DNA of 64,000 nucleotides, taken from the NCBI GenBank assembly GCA_964036665.1, contig OZ038526.1, forward strand, positions 26,722,001 through 26,786,000. The letters are read 5' to 3'. This document shows, one piece after another, positions 11,700 through 26,400 of the stretch (its first letter is position 1; each line of letters begins with the position of its first letter). This stretch comes from Gordius sp. MW1 (Eukaryota; Nematomorpha; Gordioida; Gordea; Gordiidae). A program made the position numbers and the translations under genes. The notes beneath the pieces were generated by a model. It did no database searches. It saw only the letters and a program-made list of their open reading frames with translations, and was not told the origin of the DNA.

Positions 11700-12245
11700 T
11701 TTGAAATTCTGGCACCTTGAGAACTCAGCTAGTAACACAATCTCTTCTTCTTTATCAAGTATTTGATCCCACAGCCTTGGGGTTTGTTTTAATGAGCTTC
11801 TTCCATACTGACCGGGTAAGTGCTATGTCTTAATATTTATACTTGGTTATAGATTTGTCAACTTGCCATTTCCACGTCACACGAAGTCCTCTTCTTCTAT
11901 TCCTCGGTACTTCCATGTCCAGTACTTTTTGATTTACATAATTCTTCCCTTCTTAGTATACACCCATATCACATTAGCCGATATTCGTTAATCATGTCCG
12001 TCATAGGTTGAATAGTTTAATACCCATTTTTGTAATGAGAAAATAATTAGAAATATAGTCGAGTTTATTATACTCCAAGCTCCACCGTATCATTCTCATC
12101 TCCGTGGCTTGTAATAGCTTCTTTGGTGTTGTCTAATGCCCATGTTTTACTTCCATCGAGTAACACCTACGATGGATTTGTAAGCTTTAGTCTTCATCCA
12201 TATTGGCATATTCTTGTTAAGGCAGTAAGTGCAACATACTCTCTA
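11700..12245 (-). pseudogene. Second copy of the RTE-like 3' end, inverted
   Basis: The reverse complement of about 12040-12150 matches 540-640 of this window base for base in long runs (GGGCATTA, GAAGCTATTACAAGCCAC, GAGATGA/AATGATA, AGCTCGAC-like). The 3' ends also agree (CTCATTAAAACAAACCCC at about 11785 and at 850). Orientation is opposite to the first copy. Coding frames are broken. Confidence 0.8.
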
Positions 12246-15200
12246 GGTGTTACAAATTTTTACTTAAGCGATTAATACTGTTGAATTAATAATTCAGCAT
12301 AAAATGGTAAAATATTATAAAACGGCTAGTAGGTTATGCACTAAAACAATACTGATCTATTTTCTCTTATTTATATAATATATAATGAATAGTTTTTGTG
12401 TGTGCGATATTCTATATTGGATTTGAGAGAGTTCGCTTCTTTTGGAGTTGAAGAGCTAATATTAGATGTAAGGAATTTATTACTAATTAAAAAATCTAAG
12501 TACCTTAAATACACTGATTATTTACAAGTAAATATTTCCTTTTGAGATACGCCTAGACTTAGATCCATTGTATTATAGAGTTGATATTTACATACCTTAG
12601 AAGAATCTTTGAACTAATACATTGGCGTAGGCAGAGGGTGGTTTTTGGGTTAGAACCCCTCCCATGATTTTCAATTTACATAATTTTTATTTTATATTTA
12701 ATAAAAATAAGTATTTGTTGGAATTTTACTTTTAGTATTTTTACGCTATTGTCACTTTAAACTATTAGGGAAAAAATATTTTTATAGAAAAAAATAATTT
12801 CACCTAGAAATTTTTGTAACCCGTCCCTCTCTTTCCCCCCCCCCCCCCCCCCCTTGAGGAAATCCTATTTACGATAAACTAATACCTAGGTTGTGAGACT
12901 TACTGTAGGAATAAATTATGTCTCCAATATATAACATCTACAAAGATGTGTAATTCATTATAACAAGATCAAAACTGAAAAAGTTTTATTGTTCGTAGTT
13001 ATCCTCGAAATTCAAATATATTAACTGCAAAATAGTAATGAGTTTTTTCAAGAGCCAAAAATTTCTTCATTTTTTGCTTAAAACATTAATAATTTTATTG
13101 GCTTTGTGAGTGTTAAAATGACAGACGATAACCTGTTTTTTGTTAGAGCACAAGTAAATCCGTGTTATCACATGTGCTTAGACTATTATCTGGTCTATTC
13201 ATTCACTAAAAGTAAAATTGAAATTTTTATTTTTACATAAAATTTGTTTGCCTTTAATAAAAATTTATACAGAGAAAGCTAATAATGTTTTACTAAATAA
13301 GTATATTTCTGAAGGCCAAATCTTAGTTTAAGAGCATATTTTTCTAAATTCCTAGAAACTATTATTTATAATGCTATTTGAGTGTATTCATTGTGTATTT
13401 TATTGTTTGTTATTGCCTTCAAGAAAGACAGCCATGGTTAATTAGTTCATATTTAGTTTTCTAATGATAGCCTTTAAATTGATCTAGCCTTCCATCATAA
13501 ATGCTAGCCAATAAAACAAAAAATAATGTGACTTAGGATTTCATTACATCAGAAAGTTCAAAGATTTTTTTACTTGTTACAAGTGTACTAAATTCTTATT
13601 TAATTTTTTTTGTAGAATGTAAATGAATGCAAATAAATTTTTGCAACTTTACCTTATTTTAAAGCAAATTTAGATCATTCATGCCAAACCTATAAAAAAA
13701 TTTATAAATTTGATTTAACATCCTTTTTCGAAAGACATTTATTAAGTTATTTAAAAATAATACATTGACAAATAATATAATATAAACACTCAAATTAAAT
13801 GGAGGGCATTGATGCCTGCATAGAAATCATGTTGGAATTAATAACTAAAAAATCATCTACTAGTAACCATGAAATTTAAAATTTTCTATTAACCGCCAAT
13901 CTTTTTTCATACTTTTTTAATTATCTTCCTTTCTACTTATTAGTTAAACATAAACACGGGCTTAGCAAGAATTTGTATTTGAGAGAGGCAATAGTGATTA
14001 ATGGAGGGGCAAAATGAGAATAAATATCACAAAAAATTGTCAAAATTTTAAGAGAAAAAAAGAATTTAAGAATTAAGAGGAAGGGGCATGCAGCTGCCAC
14101 TGCCTGCTAGGACATAAATCTACCAAAATGTGATAGATGAAAAATTATAAAGTGTTGGTTTTATGGTAAAGAAGACCCAAGATTATTTTTAAAATATCAT
14201 AAAAATAAACTTTATAGGTGTGGAGATCTAAAATTCTGAATAGCTTAATGATAGCAAGGATATACAAAATTTCTGCAATTCAAACCTATAGTTTACAAGA
14301 TGTTAGTCACTTTTGGAGGCCTGGGTCATATTGGCCCTGTAAATCAATGTGAATATTTTTATTTTATCGTATTTGTAATATTAGAGATGGCTATTCAATA
14401 TAATTTGTAAAAACAATGCAATCATTACATTTAAAAATATGCAACTTAATATTACTATAATCCTAGTTGAGATTTATGTTTATTTTTGACATCTCATATA
14501 ACATGGATTAATTTATTAAGATAAATATTTTATGGTGCAGTTTTATTAATTTTTTGATTTTTTCTCCACATATTAATGAAATGCTAAATGTGGAGCCTTT
14601 TATTATGATTATTTTGTTATTATGATAAATTTTGCCCTTGAATTTGTATTAATTATAAAAAGCATCATTAGTTGACATATAAAAAATAGATAAATGCTAT
14701 AGTATAAGTATGATCTAAGGTTGTCATGGGTTTATCTAAATACAAGTTTATTTGAATACACATTGATACGATATAAAAATTAATTAAATATATAAATATA
14801 TTTGACAATAAGAATTTAATTTTCGCACTAGTACATGCATTTTAACAAAATTATGTCGTGTAAAGGTCATAATTATTGCTACAAATTTTTACATTAATAC
14901 TTTGATGTCAATGTTTAGACCTTATATTGTCAAAACTATAATATTGATTTAGTTTTAATTTTTGGGTCGATAAAAAATGGTCCACTATGAAAAATAGCAT
15001 ATAATTTCGCTTGTCATTCTATAATATAAAATGTAAATTTTGTTCATAATAAGTTTACAATAAGATAAGTGAAAAATTTTAACTTTAAACTTATTATATT
15101 TTTAAAACTAGAGCGGGGTAAAAACTCGCAGAGTTTGCTTACTAAAAATTGGAATTTATTAAATTATATCAGCAAGATAAATTGAATTTTTATTTCATAA

Positions 15201-15403
15201 CGCTTTTAAATTACCTAATAACAATCAAGTTTGGTAAAAAGAACCGCAAACGTAAAATTTGCATTCAAATTGCAATATGGCGGTAATCTTAGAAATAAAA
15301 ATTTCGGGCTCGAGTCGATGAAGAGCTATTTTTAAGGATTCTTTAATGTTTTGCGAAAGGCGCATGTGTTAAAATGATTATTTTTTATTAACAAATAAAT
15401 GAG
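12246..15403. other. AT-rich intergenic DNA, no gene seen
   Basis: About 70-75% AT with no supported gene. It contains a C homopolymer at about 12835-12853 beside a degenerate copy of the TGGCGTAGGCAG-type MITE (12624-12860) and another relic around 13955-14110 (GGGCTTAGCAAGAATTTG, then GGAGGGGCAAAATGAGAA). The remainder is featureless to me. Confidence 0.5.
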
Positions 15404-15542
15404 CATGGGCGGGCCTAGCTAGCATTGGAATTAGAGGGAGGGGGCGGAAATGAAAATTTTAGCCATAATTTTTAATAATTTTAACAAATTCTGGAGGGGC
15501 AGCCGCCCCTCCCTGCCCTCCCCCCTCTTGGCTACGCCCATG
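15404..15542. mobile_element. Small MITE, GGCGTAGC-type termini
   Basis: Left end CATGGGCGGGCCTAGCTAGC and right end TTGGCTACGCCCATG are imperfect inverted repeats around a 139-bp body. The body contains GGGAGGGGGCGG and GCCGCCCCTCCCTGCCC, plus the shared ATTTTAGCCATAATTTTTA. Close relatives lie at 17644-17817 and, decayed, at 16598-16757. Termini of the CAGNGGCGTAGCCA type are common in hAT nonautonomous elements. Confidence 0.75.
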
Positions 15543-15601
15543 TGTAAATGAGGCCTTATTAAACACAGGATAATATAAGGAGTGTGAAGCGGAGTTTAAC
15601 T

Positions 15602-16027
15602 CAGGGGTTTGTCCCGAACCCCTCAACCCGAACTCGGTAAAACCCGATGTTTTACAGAACCCGAACCCAAACCCGAACCCATTTTTAAAAATACCCTTAA
15701 AACCCGAACCCGATGAATACAAAAAAGGGTTCGGGTTCGGGTTTTTAATTCAAAAATATATTGTGAATTGAATATCTCAGTTTTCTCTATCATGACAATT
15801 TAACGAAAACCATACGATTGTAATTTCAATATTTTTATGTTTCCGGGATTTTCATTCATTAATCGATACTAATTATCTCAAGAATTATTTGTAAGTATTA
15901 TATATATAATTGATATAATATAATTTCTTGAACCTGAACCCAATTCCTTAAACCCAAACACGAAACCGGTTTTAAGATTTATGCCAAACCCAAACACGAT
16001 TTTATTTTGGGCGGGTTCAAACCCCTG
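15602..16027. mobile_element. hAT-type MITE rich in CCCGAACCC
   Basis: Perfect 10-bp terminal inverted repeats CAGGGGTTTG and CAAACCCCTG bound a 426-bp body with subterminal runs of CCCGAACCC/GGGTTCGGG on both sides. TTTAACT directly precedes (15595-15601) and follows (16028-16034) the element, close to an 8-bp hAT target duplication. There is no coding capacity. Confidence 0.8.
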
Positions 16028-16597
16028 TTTAACTTACTTTAATATAAAGAGTACATTCGCTTACTTTAAAAATGCATTTTTTACATTTGGTTTGAGTTAG
16101 CGAACTGCATTTGGATCTGATATTTAAAATTAAAAATTTTTATACTAATTCATACGTAAAAAAAATTTGCGAACATCGTTCTCGACTTAATCTCCTTTAC
16201 AGTCAATCGCTTAAACTACCTTACTTTTAATTGACAACTTGCGAGACCCCCCGATTCAATGTTGACAACACTTTAAATTTAACCATCTCTTTCATTACAC
16301 AACTGTGACCATAAAAATGCCAGGTGTGTGTATGTGTATAAATTGCCATGCAATTTATGGGCTCTTTTATGATAGTCCGTCCTGTCCTACTTATTAATTC
16401 CCATGCAATTTATGTAATTTTTTAATTATTGCTACGGAAACGTATGTTTTTATCATCAAAGAAATATTTATCGTGGCGCGTTTACAAGCATTTATCACAT
16501 CACATTATGCAGTACCCCTAGAATATTGACGAGAAGCCATTTAGAAGTGTCCAACCTTTTTCCTTTTGAAAATGTGCGTATCAAAAAATTAACACAC

Positions 16598-16757
16598 CAT
16601 GGGGTAGCGGTGGAGAAGCAGGGAGGGACGGCTGCCCCCCTCTAAATCCATTTAATAAAATGTTTAAAATAGTTATGGCTAAAATTTCAAAAAATTTTCA
16701 TTATGCCCCTACCTTATTCATAATGGCCCGCCTTTAATTCCAATCCTGGCAACGCTT
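16598..16757. mobile_element. Decayed copy of the GGCGTAGC-type MITE
   Basis: CCATGGGGTAGCGGTGGAG, GGGAGGGACGGCTGCCCCCC, TAGTTATGGCTAAAATTTCA and a GGCAACGCTT-like end follow the same order as the copies at 15404 and 17644 but in reverse, with many changes. Sequence from here to about 17640 is otherwise AT-rich and empty except for a G run at 17190. Confidence 0.5.
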
Positions 16758-17643
16758 CTTATGGACTTTTTGCTTGAGAATTGATCAAATTGGGCGACGC
16801 CCGATCCCTTATTATTACAATCGTTTTAAAATTAAAATGCTATATGCTTTAACCGATCCTGCTTAATAGATATGTATTAATTCATGGGCCTAATCATGAT
16901 TTGGATTAGAAGGGGAAAGGTTTTTGGAGGGAAATCATAATTTTTTACAAAACAAAAATTTATGAAATTGTAATATAGTTGCAGAGTTTTCCACGGGTCA
17001 TTCAAAATTTTAAATTAGTCGAGTTCTGACTGAAAATTTACACAAAATTGAATTGGCTTTGCAGTATTTTGCTCATTTTTTTTTTATATATTTTTAATAA
17101 TAATATAGCTCAAAAATGAAGGTTAAATAAATTTGGCTGCCTTCACATGTTTCGATCTAGAATTGGATACTAAATTTAGTTTTATTAAGGGGGGGGGGAA
17201 GGTGGGTGATTTTATTTAAAATACATATATAGTTGTGTTTTTTATTTGAAAATAATCTTAGGGTCGGGCTCGGGTTGAAAAAACTGTTTGATAGTAAATG
17301 TTTTAAAAGTTAGTATTAGGACTCTTTTTTGCATGTAACAGATCAATCTCATCTTCATCTTCTATATCAGAAGACCCATTTCATCATAGCATTTTAACAT
17401 CTGCTGTTAGTTCTTCTATTCTGCATGTTTATTTGATTAAAACAACTCCTCCTTTTACGTTGCATTGCTAAAAGAGTGTACCACCACATATCATTTTAAC
17501 CTTTGAGGGGAATGCTGGGTAGAAAGATGATACGTGCAGAGGAGAACTTCTGCTATTAATTTCTCAACAAACATTAACCCATGAACCAACATATATGCAA
17601 CGCAACCCCAAACTTTTTTACCATGCATTTCATATTAAACATT

Positions 17644-17817
17644 CATGGGCGTAGCCAGCATTAGATTTAGAGGGGGGGGGAGGCAATAATGATTTAGGGA
17701 GGGGCAAAATGACCATTTTTTGAAATTTTAGCCATAATATTATATTTTATCAATTTTTTGGATTTAGAGGGGGGCAGCCGGCCCTCCCTGCCCCCCCCCC
17801 CCCCGGCTACGCTTATG
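17644..17817. mobile_element. Small MITE with G/C homopolymer arms
   Basis: Left CATGGGCGTAGCCAGCATTA, right CCGGCTACGCTTATG. It shares GGGAGGGGCAAAATGACC and TTTTAGCCATAATATTAT with the 15404 copy. The G run (17672-17680) and C run (17790-17805) are length-prone. Confidence 0.75.
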
Positions 17818-18742
17818 TAAATATCGTTTCTGTTCAAACTAAAAGCTGTTCATTTCATAAGCTAATACAAAATGCTTGATGTCTTGTGGGGTCAGGGTTG
17901 TTAGGGTTAGGGTTCTCAATTAGATTTGCTTGGCTTTTGAAATGATCAGCTTTTAGTTTGAATAAGAATCGTAAATATTATTATCAAAATTTTAATCGCT
18001 ATTGTCTATAAATCAATTTTTCACAACAATTGTTAACAGTCGACAGCTTTAAAACCAAATTAAAAAATTAAGAATAAGATTTTAAAATTAAATTTGATTT
18101 TGTAAATATTACCCATGGGTGGGGGCGGAGGTGAAAGCCTTTTCCCATTATCGATTTATTATGGTCGATAAAAATGCTTTGTGAAAACTGCGGCTGTTTA
18201 ATATCTCTCTGCAATCGGCAGCTAAGCATATACACGCATATATTGATTTTATATGATATTTCCTCGCGCAGCATTTTATTTTTAACATCACTGGCATAGA
18301 ATTAAAGACTTATTTTAACGCACATCCTTCAAATTTACTCATTCATTATCCATCCCATCGGTGAGAAGATATTATAATTTTTGTTTTGCATTTTCAAATT
18401 AAATTATTTTTAACGTGATAAATGATAAAAATTCCGTATTGCTTTAAATATTTTCACAAATTAGTTATAATGCTGTATGTTGGCATCTTGAAACTGATTA
18501 TGATTATATTGGCCATCGCTTGTTACTTTGTTGCATATGCATATCAATAAAAATTGTTCAATCATTTCTTGTGACATTTAGGCTATGTTTAACTTGTGAT
18601 TTTGAGCAATATTTTTACTCTTAATATTAGCTCCATAACACAATTGTAAATTGTTTAAATTGCGGGCAATACGATTAAGTAGTTATTTACGAAATAATTT
18701 ATACCTAAATATCGCCGCAAAATTTAGCTTATTTTTTTATTA
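17818..18742. other. Region upstream of the first Rbfox coding exon
   Basis: No coding region recognised; 5' UTR exons or the promoter may lie here but I cannot place them. The run ending TTTTTTTATTAG at 18743 looks like a 3' splice site, so the exon holding the Rbfox ATG (18760) may be preceded by at least one upstream exon, and a longer N-terminus is possible. Confidence 0.4.
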
Positions 18743-18759
18743 GCGGTTACGGAAGCTCG

Positions 18760-20403
18760 ATGTCTTCCTTTATAGATACAGAAGAGCCGTTTTCCAATCA
18801 GAACCTCGCTCCTCCCGATATCGAAGTTATTGGAGAAATGACAACGAATCCACCATTACCAACAGAGTCTTCAACATTAGAAAAATCTCCCCCATTGCCA
18901 CCCCTACCCTCCTCATCCAACCCCATCAATGGGCCGACCGAAGAAAACAAAGATTTTAAAGACAATTTGTTAACGAGTGGAGAAGGTGGTGTGACTGATT
19001 TTGTGAGCTTAGCTCGAAACGATGTGGAAAATGTAGGGGCGGATGAATCTAACGAAGAAGAAACGACGTTGGAGCAAATGATAGCTGTAAATATTGCTTT
19101 ATGATGACCGCGATGTTACACTAACACTATATTATTGATTTGTTCGCTAAACTTGTAGTTTTTTCATAAATGACTCCCCGCAAGCTCAATCGATATGCTA
19201 GTCAATTTATTCGTTGTTTGTTAGTCATAAAAGATTCATATAATTTTAGATTAATAAAAGGCACCATTTTCACTTATTTGTATCGGGTGCGAATTTCGTA
19301 AGTATTTGCTAAGTTTAACGTTATTGTGTTCAGTTTTCAAACATTTAGATGGTAAATTGTGTTTTTCTGATGAAGCCGAATGCGCTCATATGAAATGTCA
19401 GATTTTACTATATAAACCCATCCTCCCCTTTCTTTTTATAAGCATTAGGTTTTGCTTACATTATTAAACAAAATTGTGTGCCTTATGAACCTATCTTATT
19501 TTTTGGAATTAGGCTGACAAAAATCTTGACTATCCCGCCGATCTTTGCGATGACAATGGTAAACGTCGTGGGCAAAAGCGGGACCTGGCTCAAGCATACT
19601 TAAACGACGCGAAGAAAATAAAGAGTATCATAGCGACGAGCCTTACCTCTTCGGGTTTTAACGGATACCCTCAACACGAACAAGATTCTTGCCCAGCCGA
19701 ATGGAATCAGCTACAAACGGGCGAACAACCAATTTTGATTTACAACAGCTATTCACCGACTCCTTCCCTGCTCGAAAATGGTAAAATTATAAGTTGGCCC
19801 CCCTCTAGGCTTAAAATTATGTGTAAGGGCTTGTCTTAATATCAGATTTTGCTGCGCAGCAAAAATCGTCGTACGGGTTATCGTAGCCGTGTCTTAACTT
19901 GAAATTTACCGCAGATTTACCATTCAGACGCATAACATAACAGCGATTTTGTAAGATGCAAAATTTTTCGTGCGCTTAAATGTTGTATGTTTTTTAATTT
20001 TTAGGTATCAGCAAAGTTGGGATTCAATCTCAAAAGTTGAAATAAACAAAAAAAAAGGTTTTTTAATCTCAAAAAACAAAATGCTAATAATTGCAACCGA
20101 GTTTGACCAATGATGAATCGGATATTTAGACAAAGATGAATTTGCGCGATTTTAATCTGAATTCGATATTAAGACAAGCCATAAGAAAATAAATTGAGGA
20201 AAAAATGTATTGTAGCTGTTATTTTTGCGGGTAATGATTAATCGCCGATTTGTTGCCAGGCTAAAAAATCTTTCTGTTGAGTGCACGTTTAATCGTTAAA
20301 GGTATACATTTTTTGAAGGTATAAACATTATAAAAACACATGCAGAATGTAAAATAAATAAGATATCCATTTATAAAAAACTTATGAAACGAAGGCGTCA
20401 CAG

Positions 20404-20434
<31 letters not shown>

Positions 20435-23400
20435 TGTATGTATGTATGTATGTATGTATGTATGTATGTATGTATGTATGTATGTATGTATGTATGTATG
20501 TATGTATTTTATGTATGTATTTTTGCCCCGAAGACGCCCAAGAGCTTAGTAAGTGCAATCTAAGGTTGAGCCCCCTCTTACGCCAAATGGCGCATAAGGC
20601 CACGTTATTGCTAACGTGTGTAAATTTCCCTGTAACAAATTTGGTTATTATGCATTGTATATATTCATAATAATACAAATATGTTTGTGTTTTAGTAATA
20701 ACGACCACAACTTCACCCAATATCGCCCCTCAACAACCTTCCAAGCGCTTACACATTTCGAATATCCCGTTTCGGTATAGAGACAACGATCTCAAAGCCA
20801 TGTTTACGGTAACTTTTGCTCATAAGAATCCCCAATTTTTTTAGGATTTATAAAAACTCGGTTTAATCATTTGGCTGATAATAAAAATATATGCGATAAG
20901 TGACAATGACAATATGACAACCAATAAATAGCCACAAGCTTTAGTTAGTGAAAGAGCATTTTGAAATTTGATTTTTATGTGTAGTAATTTATTTATAAAT
21001 CATAGTTTTATCGAATTACTATGGATTCGAACTTTATTGGAAACATTTTAAAATTTGGTTTGTATGTTTGGTATTTAATTTAAAAATAAAATATAGTCTT
21101 ATTTATTTACTATATGGATTTAATTTAGAATTACATTAACTTTTTATATATTTTGTCTAGGAATTTGGCGAGATATTGGATGCCGAAATAATATTTAACG
21201 AACGCGGATCCAAGGTAAGATTGAAACTTTGCTTTTTGTTTGTGCCTCACTTTATCATCATGAATCGCTCTTTGTAAAATTTGTTAGAGTTAACAGCATT
21301 TTATAAAATTATCAGCAGCCTCAACCAAGCCTGCTTAACTTGTCTAAGTAAGGGTCAAACCTTTCAGGGCTCCGTTCTTAAGGTAATTATACTATGTTGG
21401 AGTTTGGCCTGTTAGCATTTCGTTATCGAAAAGTTTGTGTTACTTCTATATTTAGCCGAGCTTCATAATTCGATGCTACTACCCGACTTAAATGGCGAGC
21501 GTATATTTTTTTTACTGGGTTTACTCTTATTGTATGCATTTTATTTGTCTTCGACCATAATAATTGTTTGAGATCCGGTTATGAAAACGTTTGTTTCTGA
21601 ACGCACTAATAATGCATTAGCAGCCTGGTCAAGCTCTCAGCATTTTTCCTAGTAATCAAAACCTTCTATGTTTGTTGCCCACAAAATGTTAAGTCTAGGA
21701 TTGTTTTTTTAGTTTTCGGTACAAGCATTCTTGTTATACAAGTCTCGTTCATATTTTGCCGAAAATTTCTAATTTTTATAGTATATCTTAAGCATGCGTA
21801 TTCCATATGAAAAAAATACACTTTATTTCGCTTACCAAATCATTGTTAAAATTTTCGTATTTTACACCATACCGATATGTGGCTTTTGTTGCGATTAAAT
21901 CTTGTTTATACGTTCTACGATTGCGTTCTAAAAATAACATCACCCTAATCCGGTGTGCATGTTCGAGTCCACCATTAAGAAGGGAATAATCAGCGTGAAT
22001 TCTCAGCTGTAAGAAGTTTTGTTAAGCGCATGTGCTCGTTATAATTGTTAGGTTTGTTTGAGTTACATACACCCACCCTATCATCACAGGATTTATTTTG
22101 TGGAAGCATGGAAAACACACTTGCTTATAAATGCCATTACATCCATAGGCTAATAATAATATGATAGACTGGTGAGGAGTACACAGCTAATTATTTTTAA
22201 GGAAAGGTATATTTAAATAAACAAGTTAAACGCTATCCTTTTTTAACGAAAACCCTCAATAAAGAAAAAAACTTATGTTAAGCTACTACAGTGTTCATTC
22301 TTAAAATTATATAGAACATCATATATGAGGAGATAAAATGCTATCGAATGTTATATAACCTTTACCCAAGATTGACTCATAAGTTGATTAATTTTAATGC
22401 CAAAATTAGCTGTTTACTTGTCCATTTTATTATTAGTCTATGATTACAGCATTAACACCAGCGTTCAGGGCTATTGGTGTATGGTTAAATTCATTTAATG
22501 AGCGAGATTGTTACATGTTTATGAAACATTGCACATCGTAGGGATTCGGATTCATCACCTTTCAAAAAGGGGAAGATGCCGATAAAGCTCGCGAAAAATT
22601 GAATGGCAGTTTGGTCGATGGACGAAAAATTGAGGTAATACGATGCTTCGAGAGTGATAACCTTATGAAATTTTGTATGTTATTTTGCTCAAATGATTTG
22701 TTTTTAGGTGAACAATGCAACGGCAAAAGTGCAATCGAGTGGAAAGACGACTAAACACTCTTCCCTCATTTTACCAAATAGTAAGTGCCGTGCTTCACTA
22801 TCTATGTGAAACCTTTGGTTTGTTTATGTTTAGTCGACTAAAACCAAAGATCGACCAAACAAAACCCAGCCGTTTTTACAACACTAAACCCGTGTCAAAT
22901 ACCTCAATCGCTTACTTATTAAATTTAATGCTTCTGTAACAGTGTTCAGTGTAGACACGTAAACTATTGAAAATTTAAATATGTAAAATTGGATCAAATT
23001 TCCTATTACATATCATCAACCATATAAATGATTGAGAGTTCGATCGATTTCGCGTCATAGGGCACAGGCATTAGAAGGTTATACTATAAGATGGATTAAG
23101 GCTTTTGGGGGCGATAAATGTATAATTTCCTCCCAATAAATATGCCATTTTGTTGATTCTCTTTATTATTAAGATCTCTCTTTGCTACGTGGCATTAATT
23201 TGATCGCGGGCGTCAACGGTTTGACCGGAGGACCTAGCGCGTTAACACTTCAGCCATCGCAATTGGGCCTATCCCCCATGGCCCAGACCTTTCAACCTCA
23301 ATTGGCCTCCAATAATTTGGGTGGGCTTTTGATGGCGGCTCAAGCCAATCTCACGGCCAATAAATTAGCGAACGCACAAGCTAACGCAGCTACCCTCCTG

Positions 23401-26400
23401 CTCTTGCAACAAAATGCCGGGCTGGGCCTCGCGCAACCTTACACTCATTCTTTAAACGCTTACGCGACCGCGTTGAAAAAGCAGGCGGCCGCTGTTCAAC
23501 AACAGCAGTTGTTGGAAGTTAATATGGGAATGTTGGGGTCGGGCGCAACTTCTGCTAATAAGTTATTAGCTAGCCAACAATTGGGTTTGGGTGGCTTAGG
23601 AAACGGGACTACCATCCTACTAGATCCCCTCGTCGGTTCTTCCCACATTCAAAATGGGGGAAGTAATGGCTTGCTATTAGCCATTATCAATGGTCAACGA
23701 GTTCTCATTGATCCTTCTACGCTCCACCATTCGAATCTTTTGAATGGTGCATTGAGTCAGCCCTCTTTACTCCTGAATTTGCCTACGTCAAACGGACTTT
23801 CGGCTCTGAATCAAGGTAATTATTAGGATCTTTTGTTGGTTTCCTCTACCCAAAATAGAGGCTAACTACCGTAGACCCACTCACTATTGCAGTAATTTAT
23901 CGTTTTTATAGATTTTTTTTTACAAATCTTGCTTTGTGAGTATATCAAATAGTTGAACACGACATTTACAATAATTGAGTGTATCATGTTATAATAGATC
24001 TTTAGAATGAGGATTATTTTAAACTTAAAGATTAAATCATATCTACCTTTGTACATTTTCAAGCGATTATCTGACTAAAATGAACCCCCTTTGTTTATAA
24101 AATGCTAATATCATGTTCTAGATTATCGTAAACTTAAAGATTTGCCATCTACCTAAGTACATTTTCAAGCGTTTTTATGGCTAAAATAAACCGTCATTGT
24201 ATTAGGAAATGCTACTTAGCATTCAACTACCTTAATAATGATACGAAAGAGTCGCTTAAAATTTAATTGACTTTAATTATGGGGGTGATGCATTACCCAC
24301 AGACCTACAATATCAGCACCTTATGGCTGCGGCATCTTACGCGATGCCCCAACAATCGTCACCGGCTATGGCCTCCTCTACATCATCCGCCTACCATTTG
24401 TCTTCTCATCACTTGATTAACGGCTACCCGCAATCCAACATCTCACCTTGTTCCTCCACGACGTGTGCTTCGACAGAAGGTGGTAGCATATCGCAGCAGA
24501 GCACTTCTATCACCATTTCAACCCCCTCCGCCCTGCCCTCTCAATATTACGTGGGGGCAAATGGGACTGTACTAGGAGCCGTTCCCGCTTACGCTTCATA
24601 CGCCGGATCTAACCAAAATTTTAATAGTACTTAGGCGCATTCGTCTCTTTATGTTTTGTATTATCTAATTTAGATACTTGTATTAAAGTGTCATAAAATT
24701 AGCAATAGGCTTCAATTTGCGATTTTCAATTTATGATATTATACAATGTATTTGAAACGTAAGCTGTTATTAGCTATAAAATTAATGTATTGTTTATTAT
24801 TTAAAATATTTATATTTTTGTTTTATCGAACGATACAAAATTTAAGTACTCTCAGAGTTTAAAATAACTACGAGCAACACATTTAATTTTTCTATATATT
24901 AATATTAAAAAGTTTCTAAAATTTGTGTAGTCCTTAAAATCGATTTGTAATAGTGTTTCTTGGTCGCATAAATTGACCAAAGGTTTGACCAAAAAACGAC
25001 TAAAACCAACGGTCGACTAAACAAAACCCAGCCGTTTTCATAAAATTACTGTCCGGTAAAAGCTTAATTATTCATTAGGAGGATATAATTTTGAAATCGA
25101 ATTTTGTTTTTATCTAATTCATTAAAGGTTAATTTTTCTACAAAAGGCAATCCCGTCGTTACCATGGCGAGCCCCCTGGTTAACGCGTTAACCCACAACG
25201 CCACGGCAAATTGCATTCCGTGCGGCCAAGGGGTGATGGCTAGTGCCCAGCAGCAGCAACAATTGATATTGTTGCAACACCAACAATTGCAGATGCTTCA
25301 GCAACAAGCCCAACAGCATACGGGTGGTGGAACAAGTCAACAGCACGCGGCTTACTTGCAACAGGCATTGGTAGCGCAACAAGCCCAAAATGTGGCCGCA
25401 GTTTCAGCCCTCTTGGCTGCCCAAAACAATCAGGGAAGCGCTTTGGGACTCGTTAGCCCGCAGCAGCCCGGTTTGAACGTTAATGGCTTAGCTATGCACT
25501 CCGCCGGCACCACTTATTTGCCGTAATGCAATGCCGTTTCTTAAATGAACGACATTTTAGATGTTTAGATATAGGTTGCTTGGCCAAAGATAAAGCGCAC
25601 ATTTAAAAATATTGTATTATTCCTATAAATATAGCCTGTTGGCCTAAATTTTTTACACCCTATCATTTCATGAGATTTTAATAACCGTACCGGCAATATC
25701 TTTTCCTTTATTAGACATTTCAATTTATATATGAATGTGCGTTGCAATGAATGTTGAAACCGCAACTATTGTTGTTATAGCGATTTGATGGGGGAACAAA
25801 AGGGCCCACCAGTACTGCTATCTTTCTTTTGAAGGGGGGGGGGCACTTAAAGTGGTTATCATACAAATCGTCCACCAGTATTACCCCCGTGTGCTATGGA
25901 AAACTGCTTATGTAGATTGCTTTGTTAATTGTAAATAAGCTCGCTGTGCGCAGTTCACGAAAACTATAAGTCATAATAAAGTGGTGATGTGCTTTGGATT
26001 CTCCTAGTTGGGTCTTTAAGATCAACAACGGGTGCCCTTTAGTAATTTTATGGTCATCATTGAAAAACATGGACCCTTGTATTAGGGAGGCATCCATCAA
26101 GATTTCCTACTGATGGTTTAATTACAACCTGTTTTCCCTACTTCCAACAGCATGAGTTGAAGGTGGCGCTTGTTAACAACGTATAGAAGAGCGTGTTGTA
26201 TGTGTTTTAGAGGCCTGCACGGGTCACCCGAACCCGACCCGAGGTTGGGTCGGGTCGGGTTAGAGTTAAAAATTTTCGGGTCGGGTCGGGTTCGGGTTGA
26301 AAATTTTAGAATGCATTCGGGTCGGGTTGGATTTATAGAGTCGGGTCAAAGGATATGAATCTTACATTACAAAATGAACGAAACGTATTTGTTAAATTAA

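Noticed and set aside
20382-20720. ORFs across the (TATG)n tract on both strands
   Set aside because: Pure products of a tetranucleotide repeat inside an Rbfox intron.
25188-25388. Minus-strand Leu-rich ORF opposite Rbfox exon 9
   Set aside because: Antisense shadow of CAG/CAA glutamine codons.
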